A stretch of 64,000 bases of DNA from Arthrobacter jinronghuae (GTDB taxonomy: Bacteria; Actinomycetota; Actinomycetes; Actinomycetales; Micrococcaceae). The position numbers and the translations under genes were made by a program. The stretch is taken from contig NZ_CP104263.1 in assembly GCF_025244825.1 (NCBI RefSeq), positions 2,170,001 through 2,234,000 of the forward strand. The letters run 5' to 3'. Positions 51,555 through 62,525 of the stretch are shown piece by piece (the stretch's first letter is position 1; the number at the start of each line of letters is the position of its first letter). The notes under the pieces are model-generated. The model was not told where the DNA came from and ran no database searches. It saw only the letters and a program-made list of their open reading frames with translations.

Positions 51555-52031
51555 CTACCCCGCCGCCGGACCGACGAAACGGCCGCCCAGCTCCTCGGCG
51601 AGAGCGGCGACGTGGTCGGAACTGGGTTTCCCGCCCTCACGGCCCGGCAGGACCAGCACGTGCCAGTTGCTGCCTTCGGCGAAGTACGGCAGCGGGTTTT
51701 CGGCGGCGTTCAACAGTTCGGACCCCTTGGTCCGGTCCGCCTCGTTCTCGTAGCGGACTATTTCGACCGTGTCCGTGCACATCCGGTACTCGGGAAGATA
51801 TCCGTCTATCTGCATCGTGACCGGCTCCGCTGTGGTGCCGGGGTCGCAGTCCAGGGCACCGGCGACGGCGTCGTAGGCTTCATCGATCGATCCGAAAGAG
51901 GAAAGAGTATCCTCCACGGTGCCGCCGGCCTGAGCAGGCTGCTCGTCCGCGCTCGATGACCCGGCGTCCGTGCAGGCGGAAAGCAGCAGCACCGTCGCTG
52001 CTGCGGCTGCAAGTCCCTTTACTTTGCGCAT
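51555..52031 (-). CDS. Lipoprotein of unknown function
   Basis: A 158-aa lipoprotein with a classical lipobox: MRKVKGLAAAAATVLLLSAC, cleavage before Cys20. The mature part is acidic with two cysteines (DCDPG, RMCTD) and ends ELGGRFVGPAAG. The start at 52031 gives a textbook signal; the ATG 12 codons upstream is rejected. Function unknown. Confidence 0.8.
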   Translation of the reverse strand: MRKVKGLAAAAATVLLLSACTDAGSSSADEQPAQAGGTVEDTLSSFGSIDEAYDAVAGALDCDPGTTAEPVTMQIDGYLPEYRMCTDTVEIVRYENEADRTKGSELLNAAENPLPYFAEGSNWHVLVLPGREGGKPSSDHVAALAEELGGRFVGPAAG

Positions 52032-52083
52032 TGGCGCCCACCCCGTCGTGTTTGGTGGGGTCATCATTGCACAGGGCCGGCGA

Positions 52084-52874
52084 TCACGTGCCGATGTCCC
52101 TCCGGGTGAGTGCGAGGGCCGCGAGCAGCATCAGCAGCGCACTTGTTCCATACAGCGCACCGAGCCCGGCCCAATCGGCCCCGTTGCTGAGCGGGCTGGC
52201 GCCGAAGGCCCAGTGATAGGGCGTCCAGGAGTGGAGGTAGTCCAGGTCCGGATTCTGGTTGGCCACCGCGTTGAGGGCGTACCCGCCCACGGCGACCGCA
52301 ACGGCAGCCGCGAGCGCCCACATGCGGCGTCCGGTGACGGCCCCCGCAGCCAAGGCGACGGACGCGGTCAGCAGTGCCAAGCCAATAAGTGCGGCACACT
52401 CGGCCCAGACATGGGAGGCATTGAGTGCGAGTTGTGCCGGGCGGTTGAAAACCAGTACGGCCAGGCCGGTGAAGAGCCCGAGCAGTACCAGACGGGCAAC
52501 AATGGCGGCGCTGCGCTCCAGGACGAGTTGGACCCGGCCGACCGCGTGGGCCAGGACGAGTTCCAGGGTTCCGCTCTCCTCGTCGCCGGCAATTGCCCGG
52601 GTTCCCCACGAAATGGCGGCGATGGTGAAGAGGACGAACCCGATGAGTCCGAAGAAGGTCGACTGGGTGTATCCGGCGCCGGTGGTCAGCTCGTCATAAC
52701 CCAGCGCGGAAATGAGCTCGGGAGGCAGGCTTTGCAGAAGATCCTGAAAATCCTGCCCGGCGAGGGACGGATAGAGGGGCAGGTACAGGCTCAGGACAGC
52801 GAGAATGCCCGCCGCCCATCCCAGAAGCGGACGCCACGAGCCGGCAAGCGAGCGGGTGAACAAGGGGAAGCGAC

Positions 52875-52878
<4 letters not shown>
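52084..52878 (-). CDS. ABC-2 type transporter permease
   Basis: A 264-aa permease with six membrane spans (e.g. LLGWAAGILAVLSLYLPLYP, FFGLIGFVLFTIAAISWGTR, LVLLGLFTGLAVLVF), in the ABC-2 family. It is an exporter subunit for drugs, lipids or antibiotics, with the cognate ATPase directly upstream; their genes overlap by four bases (ATGA). Confidence 0.88.
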
Positions 52879-53843
<965 letters not shown>

Positions 53844-53852
53844 GGGGTCAGG

Positions 53853-54458
53853 CTACGCGCCTGCCGTGGGTGTCGGGTAGGCGGCGGCGCCGGCCGGAGC
53901 GGGCCAGGATAAGTCCCCCGGAGGATCCTCCCCCACCAGCCCGTCCACCGATTCACGGATCAGATCGGCGTGTCCGGCATGCCGGGCATATTCCTCGATC
54001 AGGTCGATCAGCATGCGGCGCAGACTGCCGGCTTGGCCCTCAATGGCGGGCAGCAGTTGGTCGAGTCCACCGTCGTCCAGCGCGGCGGCAAGGCGGTGCC
54101 GGGAGCGCCCGACGGCGTCGCGCCACAGGGCGTAGAGGTCCTCCGGGCTGTCTTCTGCGGCGGTGCGCCAGTCCCAGTCCGGATCGTTTTGCCAGTCCAC
54201 GGCATTCCACGGGGCTCCGGGATCCTGACCTTTCAGCCGCCAGGCGAAGTACATGTCCTCCACACCCGCCAGGTGCTTGAGCAGACCACCGAGTGTAATG
54301 GCTGAGGTGCCGACGGTGGCGGTGAGGGCTTCGGCGTCAAGGCCGCCGGTTTTCCAGGCAAAGGTGGCGCGCTGCCGGTCCAGGGAACCCAGCAGGGTTT
54401 CGGTTTCATTGCCGGCCAGCGGCGGCTCTATTTTGTCCGGGATGTCCTTCTCAGTCAT
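53853..54458 (-). CDS. DinB-family (DUF664) protein
   Basis: A 201-aa DinB/DUF664 four-helix protein: ETETLLGSLDRQRATFAWKT, TLGGLLKHLAGVEDMYFAWR (metal His), and LIDLIEEYARHAGHADLIRE (two metal His). In actinobacteria such proteins use mycothiol or another thiol (mycothiol S-transferase-like). ATG 54458 is six bases behind TAGTCT. It is nine bases upstream of the ABC ATPase gene on the same strand but has its own promoter-like element. Confidence 0.85.
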   Translation of the reverse strand: MTEKDIPDKIEPPLAGNETETLLGSLDRQRATFAWKTGGLDAEALTATVGTSAITLGGLLKHLAGVEDMYFAWRLKGQDPGAPWNAVDWQNDPDWDWRTAAEDSPEDLYALWRDAVGRSRHRLAAALDDGGLDQLLPAIEGQAGSLRRMLIDLIEEYARHAGHADLIRESVDGLVGEDPPGDLSWPAPAGAAAYPTPTAGA

Positions 54459-54592
54459 CGCCGAAGACTAGGCGGACGCGGCAGCCGCGTCCATACGTGC
54501 TCCGCTCCAACGCGTTTTTGTCCGTGCCTACTGGAGACGCCGGCCGCTGATGCATGGTTGACAGCTGCACCGGCCCGGGCGAGGATCGCGTC

Positions 54593-55051
54593 ATGACTCG
54601 GCAGGAAGCCCTCCCCCTCCGCTGCGCGGTCGTGGCGTTCGCGCTGGCCGCCCTGCTGGCCCAGCTTGTGGTTGTTCCGCGGATCGCGGCCCGGTCCGCG
54701 GCTGCCTACCCGGAGGTTGCGTCCCTGGCGTCCTCGTACGTCACGGTAATCGGGGCTGCGGTGGCCGCCTTCGAGCTGGCGTTGCTGGCAGCCTGGCACC
54801 TGGTCTCAGCCGCGGTAGCCGACAGGTCCGTGACACGTTGGTCGACGGGATGGGCCAACGTCATGGCGGTTTCACTGGGTGTCATGGCAGTGCTCTTTGC
54901 AGGGGTTTTCGCCCATGCCGGGTTCATCGAGAATATCGGCGGCCCGGCGATGCTGTTCGGGCTGTTACTCTTCCTCGCCCTCATCCCTGTCGCCTTTGCC
55001 TTCAGATACGGGGTCCTGGGCTGGCTGAAAGAAGAGCATTCCGTGCATTAA
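54593..55051 (+). CDS. DUF2975 membrane protein
   Basis: A 152-aa four-span membrane protein: LPLRCAVVAFALAALLAQLV, SSYVTVIGAAVAAFELALLA, WANVMAVSLGVMAVLFAGVF and GPAMLFGLLLFLALIPVAFA. It fits the DUF2975 family, typically found next to YozG-like small HTH proteins, which is not the case here. GAGGATCGCG precedes ATG 54593. Confidence 0.75.
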   Translation: MTRQEALPLRCAVVAFALAALLAQLVVVPRIAARSAAAYPEVASLASSYVTVIGAAVAAFELALLAAWHLVSAAVADRSVTRWSTGWANVMAVSLGVMAVLFAGVFAHAGFIENIGGPAMLFGLLLFLALIPVAFAFRYGVLGWLKEEHSVH

Positions 55052-55058
55052 CCAGCGC

Positions 55059-55097
55059 TGCCGCCGCGACGGACCCGAAAGGCCCGCCGCGGCGGCA
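55059..55097. terminator. Bidirectional hairpin between DUF2975 gene and nrdF
   Basis: TGCCGCCGCG (55059-55068) pairs perfectly with CGCGGCGGCA (55088-55097) around a 19-base loop. It lies between convergent genes (stops at 55051 and 55120) and so would end both transcripts. Confidence 0.6.
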
Positions 55098-55119
55098 ATG
55101 ATGCAATTCTGCTAAGGAA

Positions 55120-56148
<1,029 letters not shown>

Positions 56149-58287
56149 TTACAGCATGCAGGAAACGCAGCCCTCAACCTCGGTGCCTTCCAGCGCGAGC
56201 TGGCGCAGGCGGATGTAGTAGATGGTCTTGATGCCCTTGCGCCAGGCGTAGATCTGCGCCTTGTTGATGTCGCGGGTGGTTGCGGTGTCCTTGAAGAACA
56301 GCGTCAGGGACAGGCCCTGGTCCACGTGCTGGGTCGCAGCAGCGTAGGTGTCGATGATCTTCTCGTAGCCGATCTCGTACGCATCCTGGTAGTACTCCAG
56401 GTTGTCGTTGGTCAGGTACGGCGCCGGGTAGTAGACGCGTCCCAGCTTGCCTTCCTTGCGGATCTCGATCTTCGACGCCACCGGGTGAATGGAGGAGGTG
56501 GAGTTGTTGATGTAGGAGATCGAGCCGGTGGGCGGCACAGCCTGCAGGTTCTGGTTGTAGATGCCGTGTTCCATGACCGAAGCCTTCAGCGCCTCCCAGT
56601 CAGCCTGGGTGGGGATGTGCACGCCGTCGAACAGTTCGCGGACCCGCTGGGTCTGCGGGACCCATTCCCGGGTGGTGTACTTGTCGAAGTACTCCCCCGT
56701 GGCGTACTTGGAGCGCTCGAAGCCGGCGAACTTGCGGCCGGTCTCGATGGCCAGCAGGTTCGACGCCCGCACGGCGTGGTAGACCACCGTGTAGAAGTAG
56801 ATGTTCGTGAAGTCGATGCCTTCTTCGGAACCGTAGTAGACCCGCTCGCGTGCCAAATAGCCGTGCAGGTTCATCTGGCCCAGGCCGATGGCGTGCGACA
56901 TGTCATTGCCCTTGGCAATGGACGGAACCGAACCGATGTGGCTCATGTCCGAAACGGCGGTCAGCGCGCGGATAGCCGTCTCGATGGTCCGGCCGAAGTC
57001 CGGCGAGTCCATGGTCTTGGCAATGTTCAGCGAGCCGAGGTTGCAGGAGATGTCCTTGCCGGTCTCGTCGTAGGACAGGTCATCGTTGTACGTGGTGGGC
57101 TGGGAAACCTGGAGGATTTCCGAGCACAGGTTGGACATGATGATCTTGCCCTCGATCGGGTTCTCCCGGTTCACCGTGTCCTCGAACATGATGTACGGGT
57201 AGCCGGACTCGAACTGGATCTCGGCGAGGGTCTGGAAGAAGTCGCGGGCACGGATCTTGGTCTTCTTGATCCGCGCGTCGTCGACCATCTCGTAGTACTT
57301 TTCGGTGACCGAGATGTCGGAGAACGGCATGCCGTAAACCTTCTCGACGTCGTACGGGGAGAACAGGTACATGTCCTCGTCGCGCTTGGCCAGTTCGAAG
57401 GTGATGTCGGGAACGACGACGCCGAGCGAGAGGGTCTTGATGCGGATCTTCTCGTCCGCGTTCTCGCGCTTGGTGTCCAGGAACCGGTTGATGTCCGGGT
57501 GGTGGGCGTGCAGGTACACGGCACCGGCACCCTGGCGGGCGCCGAGCTGGTTGGCGTAGGAGAAGCTGTCCTCGAGGAGCTTCATCACGGGGATGACGCC
57601 GGAGGACTGGTTCTCGATCTGCTTGATCGGCGCGCCGACCTCGCGGATGTTGGTCAGCGCAAAGGCAACGCCGCCGCCGCGCTTGGACAGCTGCAGCGCG
57701 GAGTTGATGGAGCGGCCGATGGACTCCATGTTGTCCTCGATACGCAGCAGGAAGCAGGAGACCAGCTCGCCGCGCTGGGCCTTGCCGGCGTTGAGGAACG
57801 TGGGGGTGGCGGGCTGGAAGCGGCCCTCGATGATTTCGTCCACCATCTGCGTGGCGAGCTGCTCGTCGCCGCGGGCCAGGTGCAGGGCAACCATGCAGAC
57901 ACGGTCTTCGTAACGCTCCAGGTAACGCTTGCCGTCGAAGGTCTTCAGCGTGTACGAGGTGTAGAACTTGAACGCGCCGAGGAAGGTTTCGAAGCGGAAC
58001 TTCTTCTTGTAGGCGCGGTTGTACAGCTCCTTGATGAAGGTCATGGAGTACTGGTCGAGCGTTTCCGGCTCGTAGTAGTCGTTCTTGACCAGGTATTCCA
58101 GCTTCTCTTCCAGGTCATGGAAGAAGACCGTGTTGTTGTTAACGTGCTGGAGGAAGTACTGGCGCGCAGCAGCGCGGTCGGCGTCGAACTGAATCTCTCC
58201 GTTCTTGCCGTACAGGTTCAGCATGGCGTTGAGCTCGTGATAGCCCAGGCCCTTGTAAGCCTCCGGGAGCTCCTTGGAGTCCGTCAT
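56149..58287 (-). CDS. nrdE: Class Ib ribonucleotide reductase, alpha subunit
   Basis: A 712-aa NrdE with [20 protein letters not shown], the active-site SNLCSEILQ, the radical-transfer region near the end and the redox tail GCVSCML (CxxC). It reduces ribonucleoside diphosphates with NrdH as donor. ATG 58287 overlaps the nrdI stop by four bases; an upstream TTG (58314) is possible and would add nine residues. It lacks the N-terminal ATP-cone of class Ia. Confidence 0.95.
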   Translation of the reverse strand: MTDSKELPEAYKGLGYHELNAMLNLYGKNGEIQFDADRAAARQYFLQHVNNNTVFFHDLEEKLEYLVKNDYYEPETLDQYSMTFIKELYNRAYKKKFRFETFLGAFKFYTSYTLKTFDGKRYLERYEDRVCMVALHLARGDEQLATQMVDEIIEGRFQPATPTFLNAGKAQRGELVSCFLLRIEDNMESIGRSINSALQLSKRGGGVAFALTNIREVGAPIKQIENQSSGVIPVMKLLEDSFSYANQLGARQGAGAVYLHAHHPDINRFLDTKRENADEKIRIKTLSLGVVVPDITFELAKRDEDMYLFSPYDVEKVYGMPFSDISVTEKYYEMVDDARIKKTKIRARDFFQTLAEIQFESGYPYIMFEDTVNRENPIEGKIIMSNLCSEILQVSQPTTYNDDLSYDETGKDISCNLGSLNIAKTMDSPDFGRTIETAIRALTAVSDMSHIGSVPSIAKGNDMSHAIGLGQMNLHGYLARERVYYGSEEGIDFTNIYFYTVVYHAVRASNLLAIETGRKFAGFERSKYATGEYFDKYTTREWVPQTQRVRELFDGVHIPTQADWEALKASVMEHGIYNQNLQAVPPTGSISYINNSTSSIHPVASKIEIRKEGKLGRVYYPAPYLTNDNLEYYQDAYEIGYEKIIDTYAAATQHVDQGLSLTLFFKDTATTRDINKAQIYAWRKGIKTIYYIRLRQLALEGTEVEGCVSCML

Positions 58288-58793
58288 GCCGGCTTCTGCG
58301 ACTGATGTGTCCAAAACTTTTCCAATCCTTCGTTAACCTTGGCAACGTCCTCGGACGTGCCCATGAGTTCAAATCGATACAGCACGGGGACCCGGCACTT
58401 CACGGCGATGATGTCCGCCGCGAGGCAATAGGATTCCCCGAAGTTTGTGTTGCCCGCCCCGATCACACCCTGGATCAAGGAGCGGTTGCGCTCGTTGTTC
58501 AGGAACTTGATGACCTGTTTGGGAACGGCGCCCCGGGCTGCGGCCCCCGGTGATGCTGCCGTTCCACCGTAGGTGGGAAGCAGCAGTACGTAGGGCCGGG
58601 TGGCCAGCAGTGTGGGCTGGGAGGTGTGGAGCGGAAGAGCCGCCGCGGAGATCCCGAGCTTTTCCACAAAGCGGCGGGTATACCCGGAGGCTGAGGAGAA
58701 GTAGATCAGGGAGGCGTCCGTTTCCGGTTGTCCATCCCCTGCGGATGCCGATGCCGGCGCAAAGCCGGCTTGGTCTGCCATCCCCAGTGCCAT
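58284..58793 (-). CDS. nrdI: Flavodoxin-like NrdI
   Basis: A 169-aa Nrd[59 protein letters not shown] and [22 protein letters not shown]-binding, it delivers superoxide to activate the NrdF manganese site. It carries about 25 extra polar residues at its N-terminus compared with typical NrdI. AGGAG precedes ATG 58793 by 11 bases. Confidence 0.93.
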   Translation of the reverse strand: MALGMADQAGFAPASASAGDGQPETDASLIYFSSASGYTRRFVEKLGISAAALPLHTSQPTLLATRPYVLLLPTYGGTAASPGAAARGAVPKQVIKFLNNERNRSLIQGVIGAGNTNFGESYCLAADIIAVKCRVPVLYRFELMGTSEDVAKVNEGLEKFWTHQSQKPA

Positions 58794-58880
58794 GGTTGCT
58801 GCGCTCCTGACGGGTATTGCGCGGGTGGTGCGTGATGCGAGGTGCTGCGGCGGGAAAGCCGGACGGAGCCCGGCGGTTCC

Positions 58881-59126
58881 CTAGGCTACGGAGGAAACCT
58901 GTGCCTGGGCCAGCTCTTCGATCTTGTCGGGCCGGAAGCCGGACCAGGAGTCCTGCTCGGTGACGACAACGGGGGCCTGCATGTAGCCCATGGCACGGAC
59001 GCGCTCGAGGGCCTCGGGGTCCTGCGACATGTCCACGCTCTGGTAAACAATGCCCTTCTTGTCGAGGGCACGGTAAGTGGCGTTGCACTGTACGCAGGCG
59101 GGCTTGGTGTAAACCGTAACGGTCAT
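58881..59126 (-). CDS. nrdH: Glutaredoxin-like NrdH
   Basis: An 81-aa NrdH-redoxin: TVYTKPACVQCNATYRALDK with CVQC active site, and APVVVTEQDSWSGFRPDKIE with the conserved WSGFRPD. It donates electrons to NrdE. AGGGGAGACC precedes ATG 59126. It is the first gene of nrdHIEF, and the NrdR-like boxes lie upstream. Confidence 0.95.
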   Translation of the reverse strand: MTVTVYTKPACVQCNATYRALDKKGIVYQSVDMSQDPEALERVRAMGYMQAPVVVTEQDSWSGFRPDKIEELAQAQVSSVA

Positions 59127-59263
59127 GGCTTGGTCTCCCCTAGTGAAGCGTGAAGTCTGTTCTGTGATGCTGGATGGTGCCTGATGAAGCCGGCGATACT
59201 GGACGCTCGTCGTGTTCAAAAACTTGCTTGTGAAGCTTGGTGAAGCTCTCGAAGTCTGTTCCT

Positions 59264-59280
59264 AGATACTACATCCAGTT
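59264..59280. promoter_or_regulatory. NrdR-like box 1 upstream of nrdH
   Basis: AGATACTACATCCAGTT resembles the NrdR consensus ACACWATATATWGTGT in its core ACTACATCxAGT, with the same core as box 2. It lies about 140 bases upstream of the nrdH start. Confidence 0.5.
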
Positions 59281-59288
59281 CCATGCCC

Positions 59289-59305
59289 AGACACTACATC
59301 TAGTG
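59289..59305. promoter_or_regulatory. NrdR-like box 2 upstream of nrdH
   Basis: AGACACTACATCTAGTG is the better match to the NrdR consensus and repeats the core ACTACATCxAGT, 25 bases from box 1. NrdR usually needs two boxes in tandem on one side of the promoter. Confidence 0.55.
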
Positions 59306-59527
59306 CGCCCCCCAAGGTGGAACCCCTACATGATGTATTACAAGTATGTCATTACACAGGGCCGCCGTCCACAGTTTGTGCACAGGGGATGCCGCGTAAA
59401 TAGGCGGGATTTCAGCGGCCCGGCGGGGGTTCTCCACAGCCTGTGCAGAACGCCATGCACATGTGACGAGGCAGGCAAGATTCAAGCGTGTCGCGTACCG
59501 TGGGCGTGTCGGGTCTAGTACCCGGCA

Positions 59528-59543
59528 ACACTAGATATTGTGG
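59528..59543. promoter_or_regulatory. NrdR-like box upstream of the LysR gene
   Basis: ACACTAGATATTGTGG matches ACACWATATATWGTGT at 14 of 16 positions. It sits 36 bases before the LysR start, facing away from nrdH, so it may link this regulator to nucleotide supply, or may be fortuitous. Confidence 0.45.
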
Positions 59544-59578
59544 TCGGCCCCGCCGGGGCGAGGAAGGAGGGCGCAGGG

Positions 59579-60517
59579 ATGGTGAATCCCGTGCACCTGA
59601 AGACGCTGCTGGAGGTTCTCCGCACCGGCTCGTTTGCCGGAGCGGCCCTGCGGCTGGGCTATACGGCCTCGGCAGTGTCCCAGCAGATGTCCGCCCTGGA
59701 GAAGGACACGGGCGCGCGCCTGTTCGAGCGTTCCGCCCGCACCGCCTCGCCCACGGAAGCCGCCGTCGTTATGGCCAGGCACGCCGTCAAGGTGCTCACC
59801 GACATGGATGCCCTTCTGGCGGCCGCTACCCGTCCCGGACCGGGCAGCGGCGAGGAGCTGCGCCTGGGCATCTTCCCCAGCCTGGCCACCTTCGCCCTGC
59901 CGGAGCTGCTGGCCTCGCCCCAGTGGCGGGACCTGGGAATTGACCTGCTGCTTTCCGTTGCCGAACCAGCGCAGACCATCCAGGGGCTCCGCACCGGCGG
60001 AAACCTCGACGTCGCACTGGTGTACCAGGTAGGCCAGGGCGGACTGGCCTGGCCGTCCTCCATCAGCCGCCGCTGGCTGGGCGACGATAACTTCCGTGTG
60101 GTGCTGCCCGAGGCCTGGGGTATCCGCAGCGGTGCCGAGGTGTCCGCCGAGCAGCTGGCCGGGATGCCCTGGATCATGCACCATCCCGGCACCCCCGACG
60201 CCCTGGTGATTGAGCGGCTCTTCGCCAGCTGCAGCCTCCACCCGCAGGTGGCTGCGTACTGCGATGACTTCAATGCCAGCCTGGCGATGGCTTCCGCCGG
60301 CCTGGGCGCGGCGCTGGTGCCGGAACTGGCAATGCTGAACCGGCCGGCCGGGACGGTGGTGCTGGATGTTCCCGAGATCCGTCTGGCGCGCAGCATTTTC
60401 GCCCTGCTGATCCACGAACAAAACGTGCAGGTCCGGCTCTTCCTGGACCGGCTGGCCGATGTGCTGGGACGCCGGAGCATAGTGCCGCTCCCCACATCCG
60501 GCGCCAGTCAGGGCTGA
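59579..60517 (+). CDS. LysR-family transcriptional regulator
   Basis: A 312-aa LysR protein: VHLKTLLEVLRTGSFAGAAL followed by YTASAVSQQMSALEKDTGAR LFERS (HTH) and a periplasmic-binding-like effector domain (LRLGIFPSLATFALPELL, PWIMHHPGTPDALVIERLFA, AYCDDFNASLAMASAGLGAA). AGGAAGGAGG precedes ATG 59579. It is divergent from nrdH and adjacent to a FUSC-type exporter 40 bases downstream that it may control. Confidence 0.9.
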   Translation: MVNPVHLKTLLEVLRTGSFAGAALRLGYTASAVSQQMSALEKDTGARLFERSARTASPTEAAVVMARHAVKVLTDMDALLAAATRPGPGSGEELRLGIFPSLATFALPELLASPQWRDLGIDLLLSVAEPAQTIQGLRTGGNLDVALVYQVGQGGLAWPSSISRRWLGDDNFRVVLPEAWGIRSGAEVSAEQLAGMPWIMHHPGTPDALVIERLFASCSLHPQVAAYCDDFNASLAMASAGLGAALVPELAMLNRPAGTVVLDVPEIRLARSIFALLIHEQNVQVRLFLDRLADVLGRRSIVPLPTSGASQG

Positions 60518-60557
60518 AAAGTCGTTTCCCGAGTTGGGCTCGGGCCATACTCGAAAC

Positions 60558-61658
60558 ATGACCACTGGCGAAAAAACCATCTCCAAACGGTCATTGAGTG
60601 CCGTTACCAACCGGGTGACCGGAGTCCTGCGCGTCACCCGGTTCCAGCTCGCCTTCAAGGCGACCCTCGCCGTCGGCATCGCCTGGACACTTGCCCCGCA
60701 TGTGCCGGGGGTGGCTTCGCAGTACCCGTATTACGCTCCGCTGGGCGCCATCGTCAGCATGTACCCCACGGTGTCAGGCTCCTTCCGCACCGGCATGGAG
60801 ACCCTGGCGGGCCTGGTGACCGGCATGCTTCTGGCGCTGGGGGCACTGCTGATCGGCACCCCGAACGTCTGGACCATTTCCGTGATCGTCGGCATCGGCG
60901 TGCTGCTCGGCGGGCTGTCCTTCCTGGGCGCGTCCGGCCGGGAATACGTGCCGATGGCTGCGCTGTTCGTGCTGGTCCTGGGCGGTGATGATCCGGACGG
61001 TTACTCGTTCGGCTACGGCGTCCAGATGCTGGTCGGCGTAGGTGTCGGGCTGGCCGTCAACGCCCTCGTCTTCCCTCCCCTGCACCTGAACGGCGCCGTC
61101 AACGGGCTGGTGACGCTGCGGAAATCACTGGCACGGCAGCTGCGGGACATGGGGACGGCGCTGGAAGAAACCTGGCCGCCGGAACACGAGGACTGGTCGC
61201 AGCGCGAGAGCGAGCTGGATACCCTGACCAAGGAGGTCCGGGAAGCCGTGGAGCTGGCCGACAACAGCCGGCACGGAAACATCCGCAGCCGCAAGTACAG
61301 CCGGGATTTCACCGCCGACTACCGGGCGCTGCGGGCCATGGAACGTGCCACCCGGCACGTGAAGGATATGACCGAAGTCCTCACCGACGCCATCTGGCGG
61401 AATCCGCAGAACGTCGCTGTCCCGGCCGCCCTGACCGTGCCGCTGGCCGAGGCCGTAAACGCCTGTGCCGAAGCGGTGGAGACCTGGGATCCCGAGAGCG
61501 AGGAGCACTCCACGGCAACCCAGGCGCTCGTGGAACTGGTGCGGCTGGTCAACACCTCCGCCTCCGCTGACAGCCCGGTGGATGCGACGGCGGCCCTGGC
61601 CATGGACCTGCGCCGCATCCTGCGGATCATCAACACGGAGTCCGACGACGACGCCTAG
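60558..61658 (+). CDS. FUSC-family (aromatic acid exporter-like) membrane protein
   Basis: A 366-aa protein with about six membrane spans in the first half (FQLAFKATLAVGIAWTLAPH, YPYYAPLGAIVSMYPTVSGS, GMETLAGLVTGMLLALGALL) and a long cytoplasmic helical domain (about 190-366). Members of FUSC/ArAE export aromatic acids or fusaric acid. ATG 60558 is six bases behind CATACT. It is co-oriented with the LysR gene. Confidence 0.8.
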   Translation: MTTGEKTISKRSLSAVTNRVTGVLRVTRFQLAFKATLAVGIAWTLAPHVPGVASQYPYYAPLGAIVSMYPTVSGSFRTGMETLAGLVTGMLLALGALLIGTPNVWTISVIVGIGVLLGGLSFLGASGREYVPMAALFVLVLGGDDPDGYSFGYGVQMLVGVGVGLAVNALVFPPLHLNGAVNGLVTLRKSLARQLRDMGTALEETWPPEHEDWSQRESELDTLTKEVREAVELADNSRHGNIRSRKYSRDFTADYRALRAMERATRHVKDMTEVLTDAIWRNPQNVAVPAALTVPLAEAVNACAEAVETWDPESEEHSTATQALVELVRLVNTSASADSPVDATAALAMDLRRILRIINTESDDDA

Positions 61659-61994
61659 GTCCGCTGCTCCCTTCCCTGCGGCGCGGGCGGACCGTTAGGA
61701 CGATCCCCTTCGCCCGGTCCTGAATTCGCCGCGAATACCGGAAATAACCCCGGGAAAGCCTGTTCCTTCGATTAAATTTAAATTCCCAAAAAAGTGCGGA
61801 ATAGCACGCGTCCGGGGGCTTCCCGGGGCCTCCGGGGACGCACCCCCTGGTTGACACTGCCCGGCGGAAAAGCAAGACTTCGAAACGTAAAGACAGATTG
61901 CACTGCGATTCATAAAGCACCATCCGTAGGGGTCAGCCGCCCGGAAATCGGGTTAGACAACATGGAGGGCCTCCCCACTAAAAAGGGGGAACCA
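61659..61994. other. Intergenic stretch with a promoter-like element
   Basis: No gene is visible in this 336-base region. It contains an unusually AT-rich patch (GATTAAATTTAAATTCCC, 61769-61786) and TTGACA at 61851-61856 without a strong -10 (AAGACT at 61874-61879 is the best). It probably carries the promoter of the lipoprotein gene and a long untranslated leader. Confidence 0.4.
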
Positions 61995-62525
61995 ATGTTA
62001 ATGAAACAACGCAGAATTGCACTGCCGGCATTAGCCGCATTTTCGCTTGCCGCTATATCCCTGTCGGGTTGTTCAGCATCCGAAACGGCAGAGAATTCCG
62101 GTTCGCCGGAGAACAACCGGAGCACGGTGGCCAGCCCGCCGGTATCCATGGTTCCGATCACGGCGCCGGATCCGGAGGAAGGCCTCCTGGTCACCCAGGT
62201 CCTGAATCCGGAAGGGGACCGCGGCGCCCGCATCGTTAAAGGCCTCAAGACTGATGCCGAGGCCATCTCCTTCCGAGCAAACTGTGACCGCCTCGGCACC
62301 GTGACTGTCGACGTTGCCAAGCTCGGACCCACGGCGTTCACCTGCGGGGAGACCTCGGCCCACGTCACGGTAACGGTGGACGCCAGGCCTGCCGGAGGCA
62401 CTATCGATGTGACGGTAACCGGGGACGAGGACCTCGCCTGGGGAGTAACCATCACCGAGGCGGAACTGCCCGACTCCTTGAGGAACTACCCCTCGTCGGT
62501 AAGCAGCCCGAGCTCCGCAAGCTGA
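61995..62525 (+). CDS. Lipoprotein of unknown function
   Basis: A 176-aa lipoprotein with a lipobox: PALAAFSLAAISLSGC, cleaved before Cys24. The mature part is polar and acidic, with two other cysteines (ANCDRLG and FTCGETS, likely a disulfide) and beta-rich Val/Thr stretches (SAHVTVTVDARPAGGTIDVT). GGGGGAACC precedes ATG 61995. It overlaps the end of the convergent phosphatase gene by 40 bases. Function unknown. Confidence 0.8.
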   Translation: MLMKQRRIALPALAAFSLAAISLSGCSASETAENSGSPENNRSTVASPPVSMVPITAPDPEEGLLVTQVLNPEGDRGARIVKGLKTDAEAISFRANCDRLGTVTVDVAKLGPTAFTCGETSAHVTVTVDARPAGGTIDVTVTGDEDLAWGVTITEAELPDSLRNYPSSVSSPSSAS

